Shown here: positions 11,301-22,237 of the stretch, piece by piece
How positions within the stretch are numbered: the first letter of the stretch is position 1
Layout: each line of letters opens with the position of its first letter
From: Aphis gossypii
Taxonomy: Eukaryota; Arthropoda; Insecta; Hemiptera; Aphididae
DNA length: 64,000 bases
Direction of reading: 5' to 3'
Assembly (NCBI RefSeq): GCF_020184175.1
Contig: NW_026083074.1
Location: 17,743 to 81,742 of the forward strand
The notes under the pieces: model-generated
Databases searched by the model: none
What the model was told of the DNA's origin: nothing
The model's input: only the letters and a program-made list of their open reading frames with translations
Translations under genes and position numbers: made by a program

Positions 11301-12279
11301 ATAAAATTCTCAATAATATTCTTTTTAATTCACAAAATAAACTCTTTCTTTTTTTCTTGCGTGTTCCTTGACGTATAATTCACTAATAATTTTTTTATTC
11401 TATAAATATTTTATTTCCGTATTCTTCACGTATAATTGTCTCTAAATAAAATATTTTCCCCTAATTATAAAATTTTTTTTTTTATTTAACAATATATTCT
11501 CTTTTTTTTTTGTATTATTTTTTCAAATAAATTTATTTATACTATTCTTACGATATTATCTTAAATAATTTTTTCGCATAAAAAAATAATTTTCTTGTAA
11601 AATATTTAATTTAATAAAATAATTTAATTTCCGTAATTAAAAATGTTTAAAGTAATTAAAATAATTTTCTTTCCTTTTATATTAAAAATAAAAATAAAAT
11701 TTATTAATTAATTTTTTTTTTTTTAAAAAAAAAAAATTATTCTTCTGCTATTATATTTTATAAATAAAATATAAAATAAAATTTTATTTTAAAACTTTTA
11801 AATTATTATTTTTTCCTGAAAAATTTTCTATGTCAAAATATTTTTTTATTTAAAAAAAAAATAAAATATTTCTATTATTTTTTTTTCTGAAAAATTATTT
11901 ATGTCTTATTTTTTTTTAAAAAAAAATTCTTATTTATTTATTTGTTTCTCGAAAAATTATTTATATTTGAAATATTTATATATTTTATAACTAAAATAGA
12001 GTTGTATTATTTTATTATTGAACAAAAATTTTATGCGTAAAAATAATCTAAGTGTACTATTAAAATTTAAATTATTTAATCGTTGCGGGTTTTTTTTTAT
12101 TTTTGCTTATTCTAAATTTTCCTTTTTTTTTAAATTATTTATTTAATTTTATCAAGATATTTTATTTAATGTTTCAGTGGGAATATATATATATACACCT
12201 TCACAATTAAAAGTAACTTATACGATGGAGTTTTTAATTCCAAAGGAGACGCGAACAGAGTTAGACGCTTAAAATTATT

Positions 12280-12624
12280 CTACATTAAGAAAAAAAAATT
12301 ATGCTTACACAACGATGGTTTGAGTCGATGCTTCCATTCTTCTTGATTGCTGAGCCGTGGTGTTACTTGTTGATTCTTTCTCTTTCGGAGTCGCTGAAGT
12401 TGACGTTCTGCAGTTGTCTTCTTCAACAGTGATTCGTTGCCGAATGTGCCTCCGTGAATTCTTTGACGTTGATATATTTTAAATTTTTCGAAAAATTTTC
12501 GAAGTGGGAAAAATATTTTTCCCGAAAATTTTCTAAGTTCGAAAAAATAAAATTGTTCGACCAAAGAATTCTTATTTGAAAGAATCCTACCGACTGCGCC
12601 AAATTTGTAACGTGCCACGTACAA
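12280..12624 (-). CDS. Possible leader ORF of gypsy family A
   Basis: An open frame follows the PBS in the 5' leader; the residues RIHGGTFGNESLLKKTTAER are shared with the corresponding frame at 21940-21635 in the second copy, and the frame is open in both. The annotated start falls inside the LTR, so a natural start is unclear. Conservation may only reflect recent common origin. It could be a packaging or translation leader rather than a protein. Confidence 0.3.
   Translation of the reverse strand: MYVARYKFGAVGRILSNKNSLVEQFYFFELRKFSGKIFFPLRKFFEKFKIYQRQRIHGGTFGNESLLKKTTAERQLQRLRKRKNQQVTPRLSNQEEWKHRLKPSLCKHNFFFLM
12584..12601 (-). promoter_or_regulatory. Primer-binding site of gypsy family A, copy 1
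   Basis: Read on the minus strand, TGGCGCAGTCGGTAGGAT lies 4 bases after the LTR end. This is the classical PBS of insect retroelements of the 17.6/297 type, which I recall as priming from tRNA-Ser. The same 18 bases occur at 21922-21939 in copy 2. Confidence 0.85.
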
Positions 12625-13298
12625 TCAGTTGAATGATGTCGAATCGGATAGGTTTTGTGAAATAATTGAACTCTCGAATTTATTCTAAGTGTTTTTATTT
12701 AAAAATTATTCTAAGTCCAATTATTTAATTTAATTAAACTGTGAAAAATATTCTAAGTCCAGGAGACATAAAATATTAAACTGGGTGACGTGAAGGTGCT
12801 TGCTCTAACTCTGGTGGAACACGTCTGAAATGTGCCTAATCTGGGCCCCCTTATATATCATACAGGGACTCCCGCGGTACCTTCTGGTCCCTGATGGTCA
12901 TCTGCACCTGCATCCGCTTCTTCCCACGCATTGCGTCATTCGCGCAACGTCGTGCGTCAATTATGTGTCTATAATCTTCTACCGGGTGGGTAATTACGTA
13001 CCTAGTTTATTCTACCGGGTGGTAATTACGCATCCACACATTTCACCAAATAGCAATCATATAGTTATTATTTCTAGCGGGTAGAAAGCATACGTGTGAT
13101 GATACCTTTTGATTAGTTATCTTTTACCTTTTATTTTAGGTCCCAATTGTTGGTCTATACCCGATCATTACTTGCTTAACTGCTCACCCTTAGCATAATT
13201 ATAGGGATGTTTGTTATGCCCCCTAGCGTTGTGGTTATTGTCGGCTACAGAATGTAATTTATATATTATATTTAATATAAGTATCAGAGCACGTTGCA
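12606..13298 (-). repeat. 5' LTR of gypsy family A, copy 1
   Basis: 693 bp. On the minus strand it starts TGCAACGTGCTCTGATAC and ends GGCACGTTACA, giving imperfect inverted ends. It matches the 692-bp solo LTR at 44868-45559 along its length, including the promoter stretch with TATATAAG. Confidence 0.88.
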
Positions 13299-13814
13299 TT
13301 ATGAACGTATACAGAGTGTATATTAGATATATTATGAATTTTTCTACTAATTTTATCATTTACAAATTATAACAACTTTTGTAACATTTGTAACATACTG
13401 TATCATGCAATATGGCTACTTTGCCACTAGTTAATTTGTTTCATTTCGCATTATCTACGAAACTATAACGGACGACTAGTTACTGTATATTTTATTTTAT
13501 CAAGCAACTAGAAAAATTCATAATTATTTTGACGGTAAGTTATTTTATTTCAGTTTTATGTTACATAATTTTTAGGTACTAGCTATTATTTACTTTTACT
13601 ACGTATAATTACGTATTATTTTTATTTGAATACCTTTGTATATTATATTTTTTGTTTCGTATAAATATATAATGAAAAAAAATACTTATTTTATTTTATT
13701 TATGCCTATTGCATACCATATAGTATACTTGTTATTACCATATATCATTTAATTTTTTACCGACAATTTATCATTGTATTATTATATAGAAATTGTTGGA
13801 TCCCTAGTATAAAT

Positions 13815-15510
13815 ATGAATAGTCAACCAGGACCATCACGGGAGAGGTCTCCAGTAGTAACGAGGCGTAAGACGTTGACTGACGAACAATTATTGGCATT
13901 GTTACAAGAGTCAGATGTAGATGATGGAGATAGTGATTTTGAAGTAGATACTGAGGAAAGCGATTCTGAAGATAATTTCTTGACGGAGGCAGACATACCC
14001 GAAATAAGACATAGCATATCGGCTGAGCATTGGAGTTCTAATCCAGTGCAGGTCCCGTCAATTCCGTTTATAGGAAATGCAGGGTTGAAAGTACAGCCAA
14101 AGGGACATGAGCCTATCGATTATTTTGATTTGCTAGTATCTGATGATTTTTATAATTTTATAGTAGAAGAAACTAATTTTTACGCCATTGAAGTTCTTAG
14201 TCTTTCGTCAGAAAAATCTAGGATAACTCATTGGAAAGATTTAACTACCACTGAACTGAAAGTATTTTTAGGTCTACTTTATCACACTGGAACAATACTT
14301 TTAAATAAACTTGAGGACTATTGGAAACAAGACGATCTATTTAATATTCCATGTTTCAAAAAACATATGAGTAGAAATCGTTTTTTATTAATTCTTCGAG
14401 TTTTACATTTTAGCCATGATGCTGTGGACCCAAATGATAGACTTTTTAAAATTAAATCAATTGTGGAATATTTTAATAATAAAATGGATGAGGTGTATTA
14501 TCCCGGTAAAAATTTATCCATAGATGAGTCAATGATATTATGGCGGGGTAGATTAATTTTTCGACAGTATATACAGGGAAAAAGGCATAAATTTGGGATC
14601 AAATTATATATTTTAGCTGAGCCAAATGGCCTGAATTTAAAAATTATGATTTATACTGGACAAAAACTGTCACAGCTTGAACAACCGCATTCTAATAGTC
14701 ACACAGAAAGTGTAGTTATAAATCTTATGGAAGGAAAATTGTACAAAGGTCATTCGCTTTACATGGACAATTATTACAATAGCGTAAATTAGCTCAGACA
14801 CTAATTTCAAAAAATACTTATTGTACCGGCACATTACGTTCAAATAGGAAAAAAAATCCAAGCGACATTGTTAAAAAAAAATTAAAAAAAGGAGAAAATA
14901 TATCGAAGTATTCATACAACGGGATCTGTGTATTCAAGTGGAAGGACAAAAGGGATGTATTGGGCATATCAACAGAATGGACTGCAGATATGGTAGATAC
15001 ACAAAATAAACGCGGAGACAAGAAAAAAAAACCATTGCCAATAATAAAATATAATGATTATATGTCAGGTGTAGACCGTCAAGACCAACTAATGTCCTAC
15101 TATCCGTGTGAACGAAAAAACTCTTCGATGGTACAAGAAAGTTGGTATTCACATTTTACAACAGCTACTTCTCAATTCTTATCTTTTATATTGTCAAAAT
15201 GAACGTAAAATACCTTTTTATAATTTTCGGCTGAATATTATACGTTCATTGTTAAAAAAAAATGATAAAACTGGTGAACTTGGAGAAAAACAAAATAAAA
15301 TTACGACTAAATTACCGACTGCAGTTCCATTTGTACATACTCCACAACTCTTACCAAAAAGCGAAAAAACGACAAAAGTTCAACGCATAACGATGTAGTT
15401 ACTGTAAAGAAATTGGCAAACGCAAAGATACATCATACTACTGTTCTCTCTGTCCACAGAATCCACCTCTATGTTTAGGATCCTGTTTCGAAAATTATCA
15501 TGCAAAATAA
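13815..15510 (+). pseudogene. piggyBac transposase (PGBD4-like), three frameshifts
   Basis: Starts at ATG with an acidic N-terminus. The core shows the piggyBac DDD residues: SIDESMILWRGR, SLYMDNYYNSV and SGVDRQDQLMSYYPCERK. The frame breaks just after NSV (near 14790, one base missing), again near 15117 (extra A in an A-run) and again near 15390, after which the C-terminal Cys-rich zinc domain can be read (CSYCKEIGKRKDTSYYC, then CPQNPPLCLGSCF) to a stop at 15508-15510. All main domains are present, but three frameshifts make it inactive. It is related to but clearly diverged from the copy at 40724-42498. Confidence 0.93.
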
Positions 15511-16407
15511 TATGTTTTTTTTTTAACTTTATAAATTTTTAATGATTTATATGTTTATTCAATTTTTAAAACATTTTACAAAGATTGTAAATCATTAATT
15601 TTGTGGTTTATTATGATAAACAGATATTCATTTTATTTTATTATACATTTTTCGATTTTTTTTATGGTTATTTTATATTACGAAATTTTATATTCATACC
15701 TATATTATATGTTTAGATATAAGATATTATAAATGTTTGTGTACTGTCTAAGTATTTTATACATAAAAGGTAACAATAAAGCTGTTAAACAGTAATATTT
15801 AAATGTTATTCAATTTTATGAATTAATAGAGTTATGCCTCTAATGCCATCGACGCTTAAACGCGTCAAGCAGTGTTGCCGAACTGGCTATTTTATAGCTA
15901 GATCTAGCTTTTTTGAATCGACGTCTAGCTATGAAAATATTGATCTAGCAGGTAGCTATTTAAATGGCATTTTCTGCAGTTATAATACAGGCAATATAGC
16001 TATTTTAGCTTTTCCTCAAAAAACAAATTTTTTTTTTTTATAATAAAATACAATTCTTTATTATCACGGTTGTAGATAAACAACCATAGATAATTTTATC
16101 TATGATGATATACTGTAAAATCACGAGTTAAGAATTAAGATAATATTTTAAATTTAATCATAACAAGGACTACAACATGATTCGAGAATAGAGATTCATG
16201 ATGATAACGTTCGTTATCATTAACTCCAAAATTATAACTTAATTTTAAACTCTATTTAGATGATCGAGTGTGTAGACTAGTGTTTACTGTTTAGTGTGTT
16301 TATCTATCTCGAGTCATAGAAGTATAGAACAATAATTTTAGTTTGAGTTATCCGAGTAGTACTGTTTGTTATTTATTTAATTAAATATTTTATTTCTTGT
16401 TATAAGT

Positions 16408-18403
16408 ATGGGTAAAACTCAATACCCACAGAAATTTAGAGATGAGTGGTTAGTCGAATCTTTATTTAAAGACTGGTTATTAAAAATTGAAGAAAACGAC
16501 ACTAAGTGTAGATGTCGATTTTGCAAGACTGAAATAAATTCCAAACGTTTTGATCTTTTGCAACATTCAAAATCAAAAAAACATCTAGAGGCCTCCAAAG
16601 CGTTTTCAACGTCTCGATCAATGACTGCTTTTGTACAACAGACCTCATTAAAGACAGCAGCTGCAGAAGGTGCTCTAGCATTATTTATCGCAGTCCATTG
16701 CTCAATTTTGTCTTGTGACCACCTCGGAATATTATGCAAGAAACAATTCCAGGAATCGGAAGCAGGCAAAAACATAAGAATGCATCGTACAAAGTGTACA
16801 ACTGTAATAACTAATGTCTTATCACCACATTTTCAAGCTACTCTAAGGGCAAGTATTGGGGATCAACCATTTAGCCTATTAATCGATGAGTCAACAGACA
16901 TCAGCGTATTAAAGTTTTTAGGTATAACAATTATGTACTTTGACTTAAAAGTAGGTAAGATTGTTTCTACTTATTTGGCTTTAGTTGAGATGGAAGCATG
17001 TGATGCAGATGCCATACAAAAAGCTGTTTGTGATGCTATTGAAAAAAAAGGATTAGATATAACGAAGATGGTGGGTCTAGGAAGTGATAATGCGTCGGTG
17101 ATGGTGGGAATCAACAATGGAGTTTACACAAAACTTAAGGAGAAAGTTCCTTCTCTAATCCATATTCCATGTGTATGCCATTCATTGCAACTAGCAGTTT
17201 CAGCAGCAGCAAGTGCGACATTACCCAGGAACATAGATTATTTGATCAAAGAAACATATAATTGGTTCAGCCACTCAACATTAAGACAGGCTCAATATAA
17301 AAATTTATACAGTGCAATAAACGATGGACACAATCCTCTTAAAATTGTAAAGTCATGCGACACAAGATGGCTGTCCATTGAAACAGCTGTTTGTCGCATA
17401 TTAACTCAATGGATTGAATTAAAAACACTATTTGGAATAGCTCGACAGAAAGAAAAATGTTATTCGGCAGAAGTTTTGTATGGTATGTATTGTGATTCAA
17501 ACAACTTGGCTTATTTAACATATTTACATCCAATATTAAAAGAAGTGCAAATGGTTAATAAGTCTTTTGAATCGAACAATGCAGATCCGAGTAAATTACT
17601 ATGTGATCTAACACTTTTGGTGAGCTCAGTTGCAAAAAGATTTGTTAATCCTTATTGCCGAGAAGATCCTCTCGTATGCAACATGGATAGTCACATAATT
17701 CCAAATATACAATGGCCCTATGAATTTACACAAATTCTACAAGACAGTAAATCATCAGAAGAAAGTAAGAAGCTATTGAAAGAAAGGTTAGTAAGTTTTT
17801 TGCAAATATTATTGAAACAATTGCAACAACGCTTACCAAAAATATTGCCATAATGGAAAAAGTGTCAATGATATCCATAAAAAATTGTCTAAGAGTGATT
17901 AAGGAGCCACTGACACCATTTTTGGAACTATTGAAGTTAGATGTTCAAATAATTGACAAAATAAATTTTCAGTGGCAAAATTTAACTCACATTAATGGAT
18001 AGAAAAAGCCAATACAATAAAATTTTGGCAAGAAGTTGCAGAGTATAGTGATGCTAGTGGTTTAAATCCTTATAATGAGTTGTCGTCAGTAGCAATTAAA
18101 CTGTTGTCATTACCGTGGTCAAATGCAGATGTGGAAAGGCTGTTCAGTCAGATGAATATAGTGAAGACCAAATTAAGAAATCGTATGGGTCCAAAACTAC
18201 TTGATTCAATTTTAACCATAAAAGCTGGACTAAGACGTGTAGAAATGTGTTGCTCACAGTATCCATTGCCACCAGAAGTCTTAACCTTGGTATCAAAAGC
18301 ATACAATATATCTCCATCTCAAGAAAATCTTCCTCAGAACAATAATGAAGGAGAAGGACACCTCGGTGAATATTTAGATGTCGATAGTCCTATATTGTTC
18401 TGA
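16408..18403 (+). pseudogene. hAT transposase with BED-like zinc finger, frameshifted
   Basis: The ATG at 16408 opens a 481-codon frame. It has a BED/TTF-like finger (CRCRFCKTEINSKRFDLLQH), a first catalytic-type Asp in LIDESTDISVLK, a second in GLGSDNASVMVG, and the CHSLQLAV and SCDTRWLS motifs typical of hAT proteins. The frame shifts near 17790 and again near 18000. The C-terminal hAT dimerisation region resumes at 18080 (LLSLPWSNADVERLFSQMN, TKLRNRM) and ends at 18403. The overall order is that of a complete cut-and-paste hAT transposase of about 650 residues, now broken by at least two frameshifts. Confidence 0.9.
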
Positions 18404-18423
18404 TAACATGGACTCTTGAATTA

Positions 18424-18990
18424 TTTTTTGTTGTTTTTCATTTAAATTGTTACTAGGTACTTATAAATTATCATATAACCAAGTTCCTTATTTATTTCAT
18501 TTTAAAGTTGTTTATTCTTATGGACCTAATTACATAAGTCATATTATTTTTTTTATATAATCAACAAAGTGTATTGTTATTTTTTATTTAAATTGTTACT
18601 AGGTACTTATCATATAACCAAGTTCCTTATTTATTTCATTTTAAAGTTGTTTATTCTTATGGACCTAATTACATAAGTCATATTATTTTTTTTATATAAT
18701 CAACAAAGTGTATTGTTATTTTTTATTTAAATTGCTACTAGGTACTTATCATATAACCAAGTTTCTTATTTATTTTATTTTAAAGTTGTTTATTCTTATG
18801 GACCTAATTACATAAGTCATATTATTTTTTTTATATACCTAATCAACAAAGTGTATTGTTATTTTTTATTTAAATTGTTACTAGGTACTTATCATATAAC
18901 CAAGTTTCTTATTTATTTTATTTTAAAGTTGTTTATTCTTATGGACCTAATTACCTAAGTCATATTATTTTTTTAATATAATCAACAAAG
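18424..18990 (+). repeat. Four tandem ~139-bp units near the 3' end of hAT-1
   Basis: The phrase ATCAACAAAG recurs at about 18560, 18699, 18842 and 18981, giving periods of 139, 143 and 139 bp. Units are almost identical, including AAGTTCCTTATTTATTTCAT and GGACCTAATTACATAAGTCA. They follow the transposase stop and could hold repeated subterminal binding sites or may be simple slippage products. Confidence 0.9.
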
Positions 18991-19655
18991 TTCACTATTA
19001 TTTTTAGTTTAAGTTTATGATGGTGCTGTTAATAAAAACTGTTACCACAACAATGTTCATTATTGTTTTTATTTTTAACTGTTAGGTACTTATTATTTTA
19101 TGAAAGGTTACTATTATGTTTTATTTTAAATACAATAAAACTGCATATAATTGCCTGAAGTGTGAGAGTGGAATTTATAATTGTATCCTATTTAAATATT
19201 ATAATTGGGTGGTATATTCAATATGTGTATATTTTATATATTGAAGCTATTTATCGTATAAAAAATTATTCAACATAAAGAAAAGCGGTTTCAAAAATGA
19301 AAAGGCAAAAAAAAAAAATAGGAAAGAATTTTTTTTAGCTTATTCTAGCTTATTGAAAGAAAAAATGAGATAGCTTTTTCTAGCTTATTTACATACAATA
19401 TTTACTTTTTTTCATGTATGAGTTTTGGCAACACTGGCGTCAAGCGATAAACAACGCGGCGTCGTAGTATAATTGCCGAAATCACCGGCGGCGTTGAAAG
19501 TGTTAATCAAGAAAAATTTGAAATAAACTCTGTTCAAAGAGAACATTCATATTGTAGACTTAGTGAACCCAATGTTCAAAATGATACTTATCGTAATAAC
19601 TGAAAATCAACACTAATTATATAACATATTCTTGTAACAAAATTAAATATTATTC

Positions 19656-19918
19656 TATTAATCTTTGTTCTAATCCTGTATTCGAGTCTTCTTTAACAGT
19701 AGTATCTAACAAACTTTTCCCTATTGTTTTTTCCTTATTAATTCCCTGTGTAGAGTCGCTACCCTCTTTCGTATTTATACTTATGTTTACAAATTATCTA
19801 CTTCAATATTTTTATCTAACTCTACTTGAGTTCCGATTTCTTTTGTTGTATCTGTTTCCTCTTCCGAACTATTACTATCGTTTTCACTATAACTATTTTC
19901 TTCTTTTTCCTTATTCAT
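19656..19918 (-). pseudogene. gag N-terminus of gypsy family A, copy 2
   Basis: ATG at 19918 opens the acidic MNKEKEENSYSENDSNSSEE leader, a frameshift or stop occurs near 19790, and the reading resumes (TIGKSLLDTTVKEDSNTG) before the homology ends at about 19656. It corresponds to 10498-10247 in copy 1, which confirms where gag starts. Confidence 0.65.
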
Positions 19919-20624
19919 ACGTTTATTTTTATATTCATTTATTATAACTTAAATTAAATATGTTTTATTTCTTAAAATAAATTTTTTATTATTTTTTTTC
20001 ACAAATTACGGCTTTTTTTTGGCCCAATAAAATTCACAACTATTTTTCAATATACGGCTCAAATCCGCCCCAAAATAATTCCTTTCATCAACTTTTATAA
20101 TATGGCACTTTTTCAGCCTAAATAAATTCAACACTTTTAATTCTCAATATATGGCTCAAATCCGCCCCAAATTAATTCCTTTCATCAACTTTTAAAATAT
20201 GGCACTTTTTCAGCCTAAATAATTCAATATATATAAGGACTTATTACTTGCCTTCCCAATAATTCAATAAATAAGGTCTTAACTGCCTTCAATAAAATTC
20301 TCAATTAATATTCTTTTTACTTCACAAAATAAACTTTTTTTTCTTGCGTGTTCCTTGACGTATAATTCACTAATAATTTTTTTATTCAATAAATATTTAT
20401 TTCCGTATTCCTCACATATAATTCTCTCTAAATAAAATATTCCCCCTTAATTATTATTCCCTTTTTTTTTTTTATTTTATACTATTCTTACGATATTTAT
20501 CTTAAATAATTTTTCTTTCCGCATAAAAAAAAAAATAATTTTCTTGTAAAAATATTTAATTTTAATAAAATAATTTAATTTCCGTAATAAAAAAAAGTGG
20601 ATTTTTTTTTTTAAAGTATTATAC

Positions 20625-21345
20625 CTAGAAATAAGAAATTTATTTTCATGTTAAATAAAGTGGGCAAGTGAGTACCGCTCTGCTGTACATTAGGTGCCGT
20701 ATGGATCATTATTATATATTATAGGACTGTTAAATTTGAATCCAATGATAGTTATCATTGTATACGAAAAACGATTCTGAACGAAGATGATTTGTCAGCC
20801 TAGGATATAATTTCTAATGGTTGGTAAAAAAGGTGGTTTAAAAAAACCAGCTTATATTAAAAAATATTTTGAAAATTAAATCACGTAAAGAAAACGCGAA
20901 TCTTAATAACTGGTAAAATTTTCAAGTATCTACGACTTATACTTTTTGAATAATAACAAATATTTAAAATCGTTTGAGGATAAATCGTTATCGTTACGCT
21001 ATTTCGTTAAAATTTAAAATTCAAACGCACTTAAAATTTTTCCTATAATGATGCTTCGAGTTTTCTCTATAGATACTTGAAGGTAAACTTATGGAAAACT
21101 TAGTGTTGTATTTTTAATCCTTAGTTATAAACACAAAAAATTTTATGATTTTCAACTTCAAATATTTCGCAAATATTCATAATTTTGACGAATTTTCGTC
21201 AAAATTTGAACTTCAAATGCTAATAAAAAAAAAATTGTGCCTATGTATTCTTATAATTTTTTAATCACTATAAGAATAACATATGAGGAACTTTGTATTA
21301 AATTTTCAAGTATTTTGATAGGGCCAAAAAAATTTTATCGACACT
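20625..21345 (+). repeat. Dispersed repeat, also found inverted at about 43500-44330
   Basis: The block includes ATTGTATACGAAAAACGATTC and GGGCAAGTGAGTACCGCTCT; the reverse complement of 44180-44320 has closely matching phrases in the same order. It interrupts the family-A leader relative to copy 1. No coding potential; class unknown, ends not resolved. Confidence 0.6.
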
Positions 21346-21921
21346 TAAGCGTAAAAAAAAATATTCTAAGTGTAATATTAAAATATTAAAATTATTTAAT
21401 GGTTGCATTTTTTTTTTTTTATTTTATTTAATTCTTGCTTATTTTAAATTTTTTCTTACTTAAATTATTTATTTAATTTTATCAAGATATTTTATTTAAT
21501 GTTTCACGGGGAATATATATATATACACCTTCACAATTAAAAGTAACTTATACGATGGAGTTTTTAATTCCAAAGGAGACGCGAACAGAGTTAGACGCTT
21601 AAAATTATTTTACATTAAGAAAAAAAAATTATGCTCACACAACGATGGTTTGAGTCGATGCTTCCATTCTTCTTGATTGCTGAGCCGTGGTGTTACTTGT
21701 TGATTCTTTCCTCTTTCTGAGTCGCTGAAGTTGACGTTCTGCAGTTGTCTTCTTCAACAGTGATTCGTTGCCGAATGTGCCTCCGTGAATTCTTTGAAGT
21801 TGATATATTTTAATTTTTTTTTCGAAAAATTTTCGAAGTGGAAAAAAAAAATATTTTTCCCGAACATTTTCTAAGTTCGAAAAAATAAAATTGTTCGACC
21901 AAAGAAATCTTATTTGAAAGA

Positions 21922-21939
21922 ATCCTACCGACTGCGCCA
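21922..21939 (-). promoter_or_regulatory. Primer-binding site of gypsy family A, copy 2
   Basis: The same 18 bases as at 12584-12601 (TGGCGCAGTCGGTAGGAT on the minus strand), 4 bases from the LTR end at 21944. Confidence 0.85.
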
Positions 21940-22237
21940 AATTTGTAACGTGCCACGTTCAATCAATTGAATGATGTCGAATCGGAAAGGTTTTGTGAAA
22001 TAAATGAAACTCTCGAAATTATTCTAAGTGTTTTTATTTAAAAATTATTCTAAGTCCAATTAATTAATTTAATTAAACTTGTGAAAAATATTCTAATTCC
22101 AGGAGACATAAAATATTAAACTGGGTGACGTGAAGGTGCTCGCTCTAACTCTGGTGGATCACGTCTAAAATGTGCCTAATCTGGACCCCCTTATATATCG
22201 TCCAGAAGCCCCCGCGGTACCTTCAGGTCCCTGCTGG

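Larger units (their letters stand above)
8964..13298 (-). mobile_element. Ty3/gypsy-type LTR retrotransposon, family A, copy 1 (5' part only)
   Basis: On the minus strand the order is LTR (13298-12606), PBS (12601-12584), an AT-rich leader (about 12.6-10.5 kb) and gag (10498-8964). Protease, RT and integrase are missing, and there is no 3' LTR. The LTR and leader closely match the second copy at 19656-26319 and the LTR matches the solo LTR at 44868-45559. gag is interrupted by a solo LTR of another family, so this copy predates that insertion. Confidence 0.85.
15870..19436 (+). mobile_element. hAT-1 DNA transposon inserted in piggyBac-1
   Basis: The 3567-bp element begins CAGTGTTGCCGAACTG and ends CAAAACTG-type sequence reading, reverse-complemented, CAGTGTTGCCAAAACTC. 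The 8-bp target GCGTCAAG is duplicated exactly (15862-15869 and 19437-19444). Its own gene is on the plus strand. Four 139-bp tandem repeats lie between the gene and the right end. Confidence 0.93.
13299..19502 (+). mobile_element. piggyBac-1, left end unresolved, split by a hAT
   Basis: A piggyBac transposase pseudogene (13815-15510) is followed by a 3' region whose last bases, GGCGTTGAAAGTG, lie directly before TTAA at 19503-19506; the form is close to the right end of piggyBac-2 (GGCATTGAACGTG before TTAA). A hAT element interrupts the 3' region at 15870-19436. The left TIR was not found; the family-A LTR lies where it might be expected (13298), so it may have been lost. The start given is the edge of that LTR. 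Confidence 0.7.
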
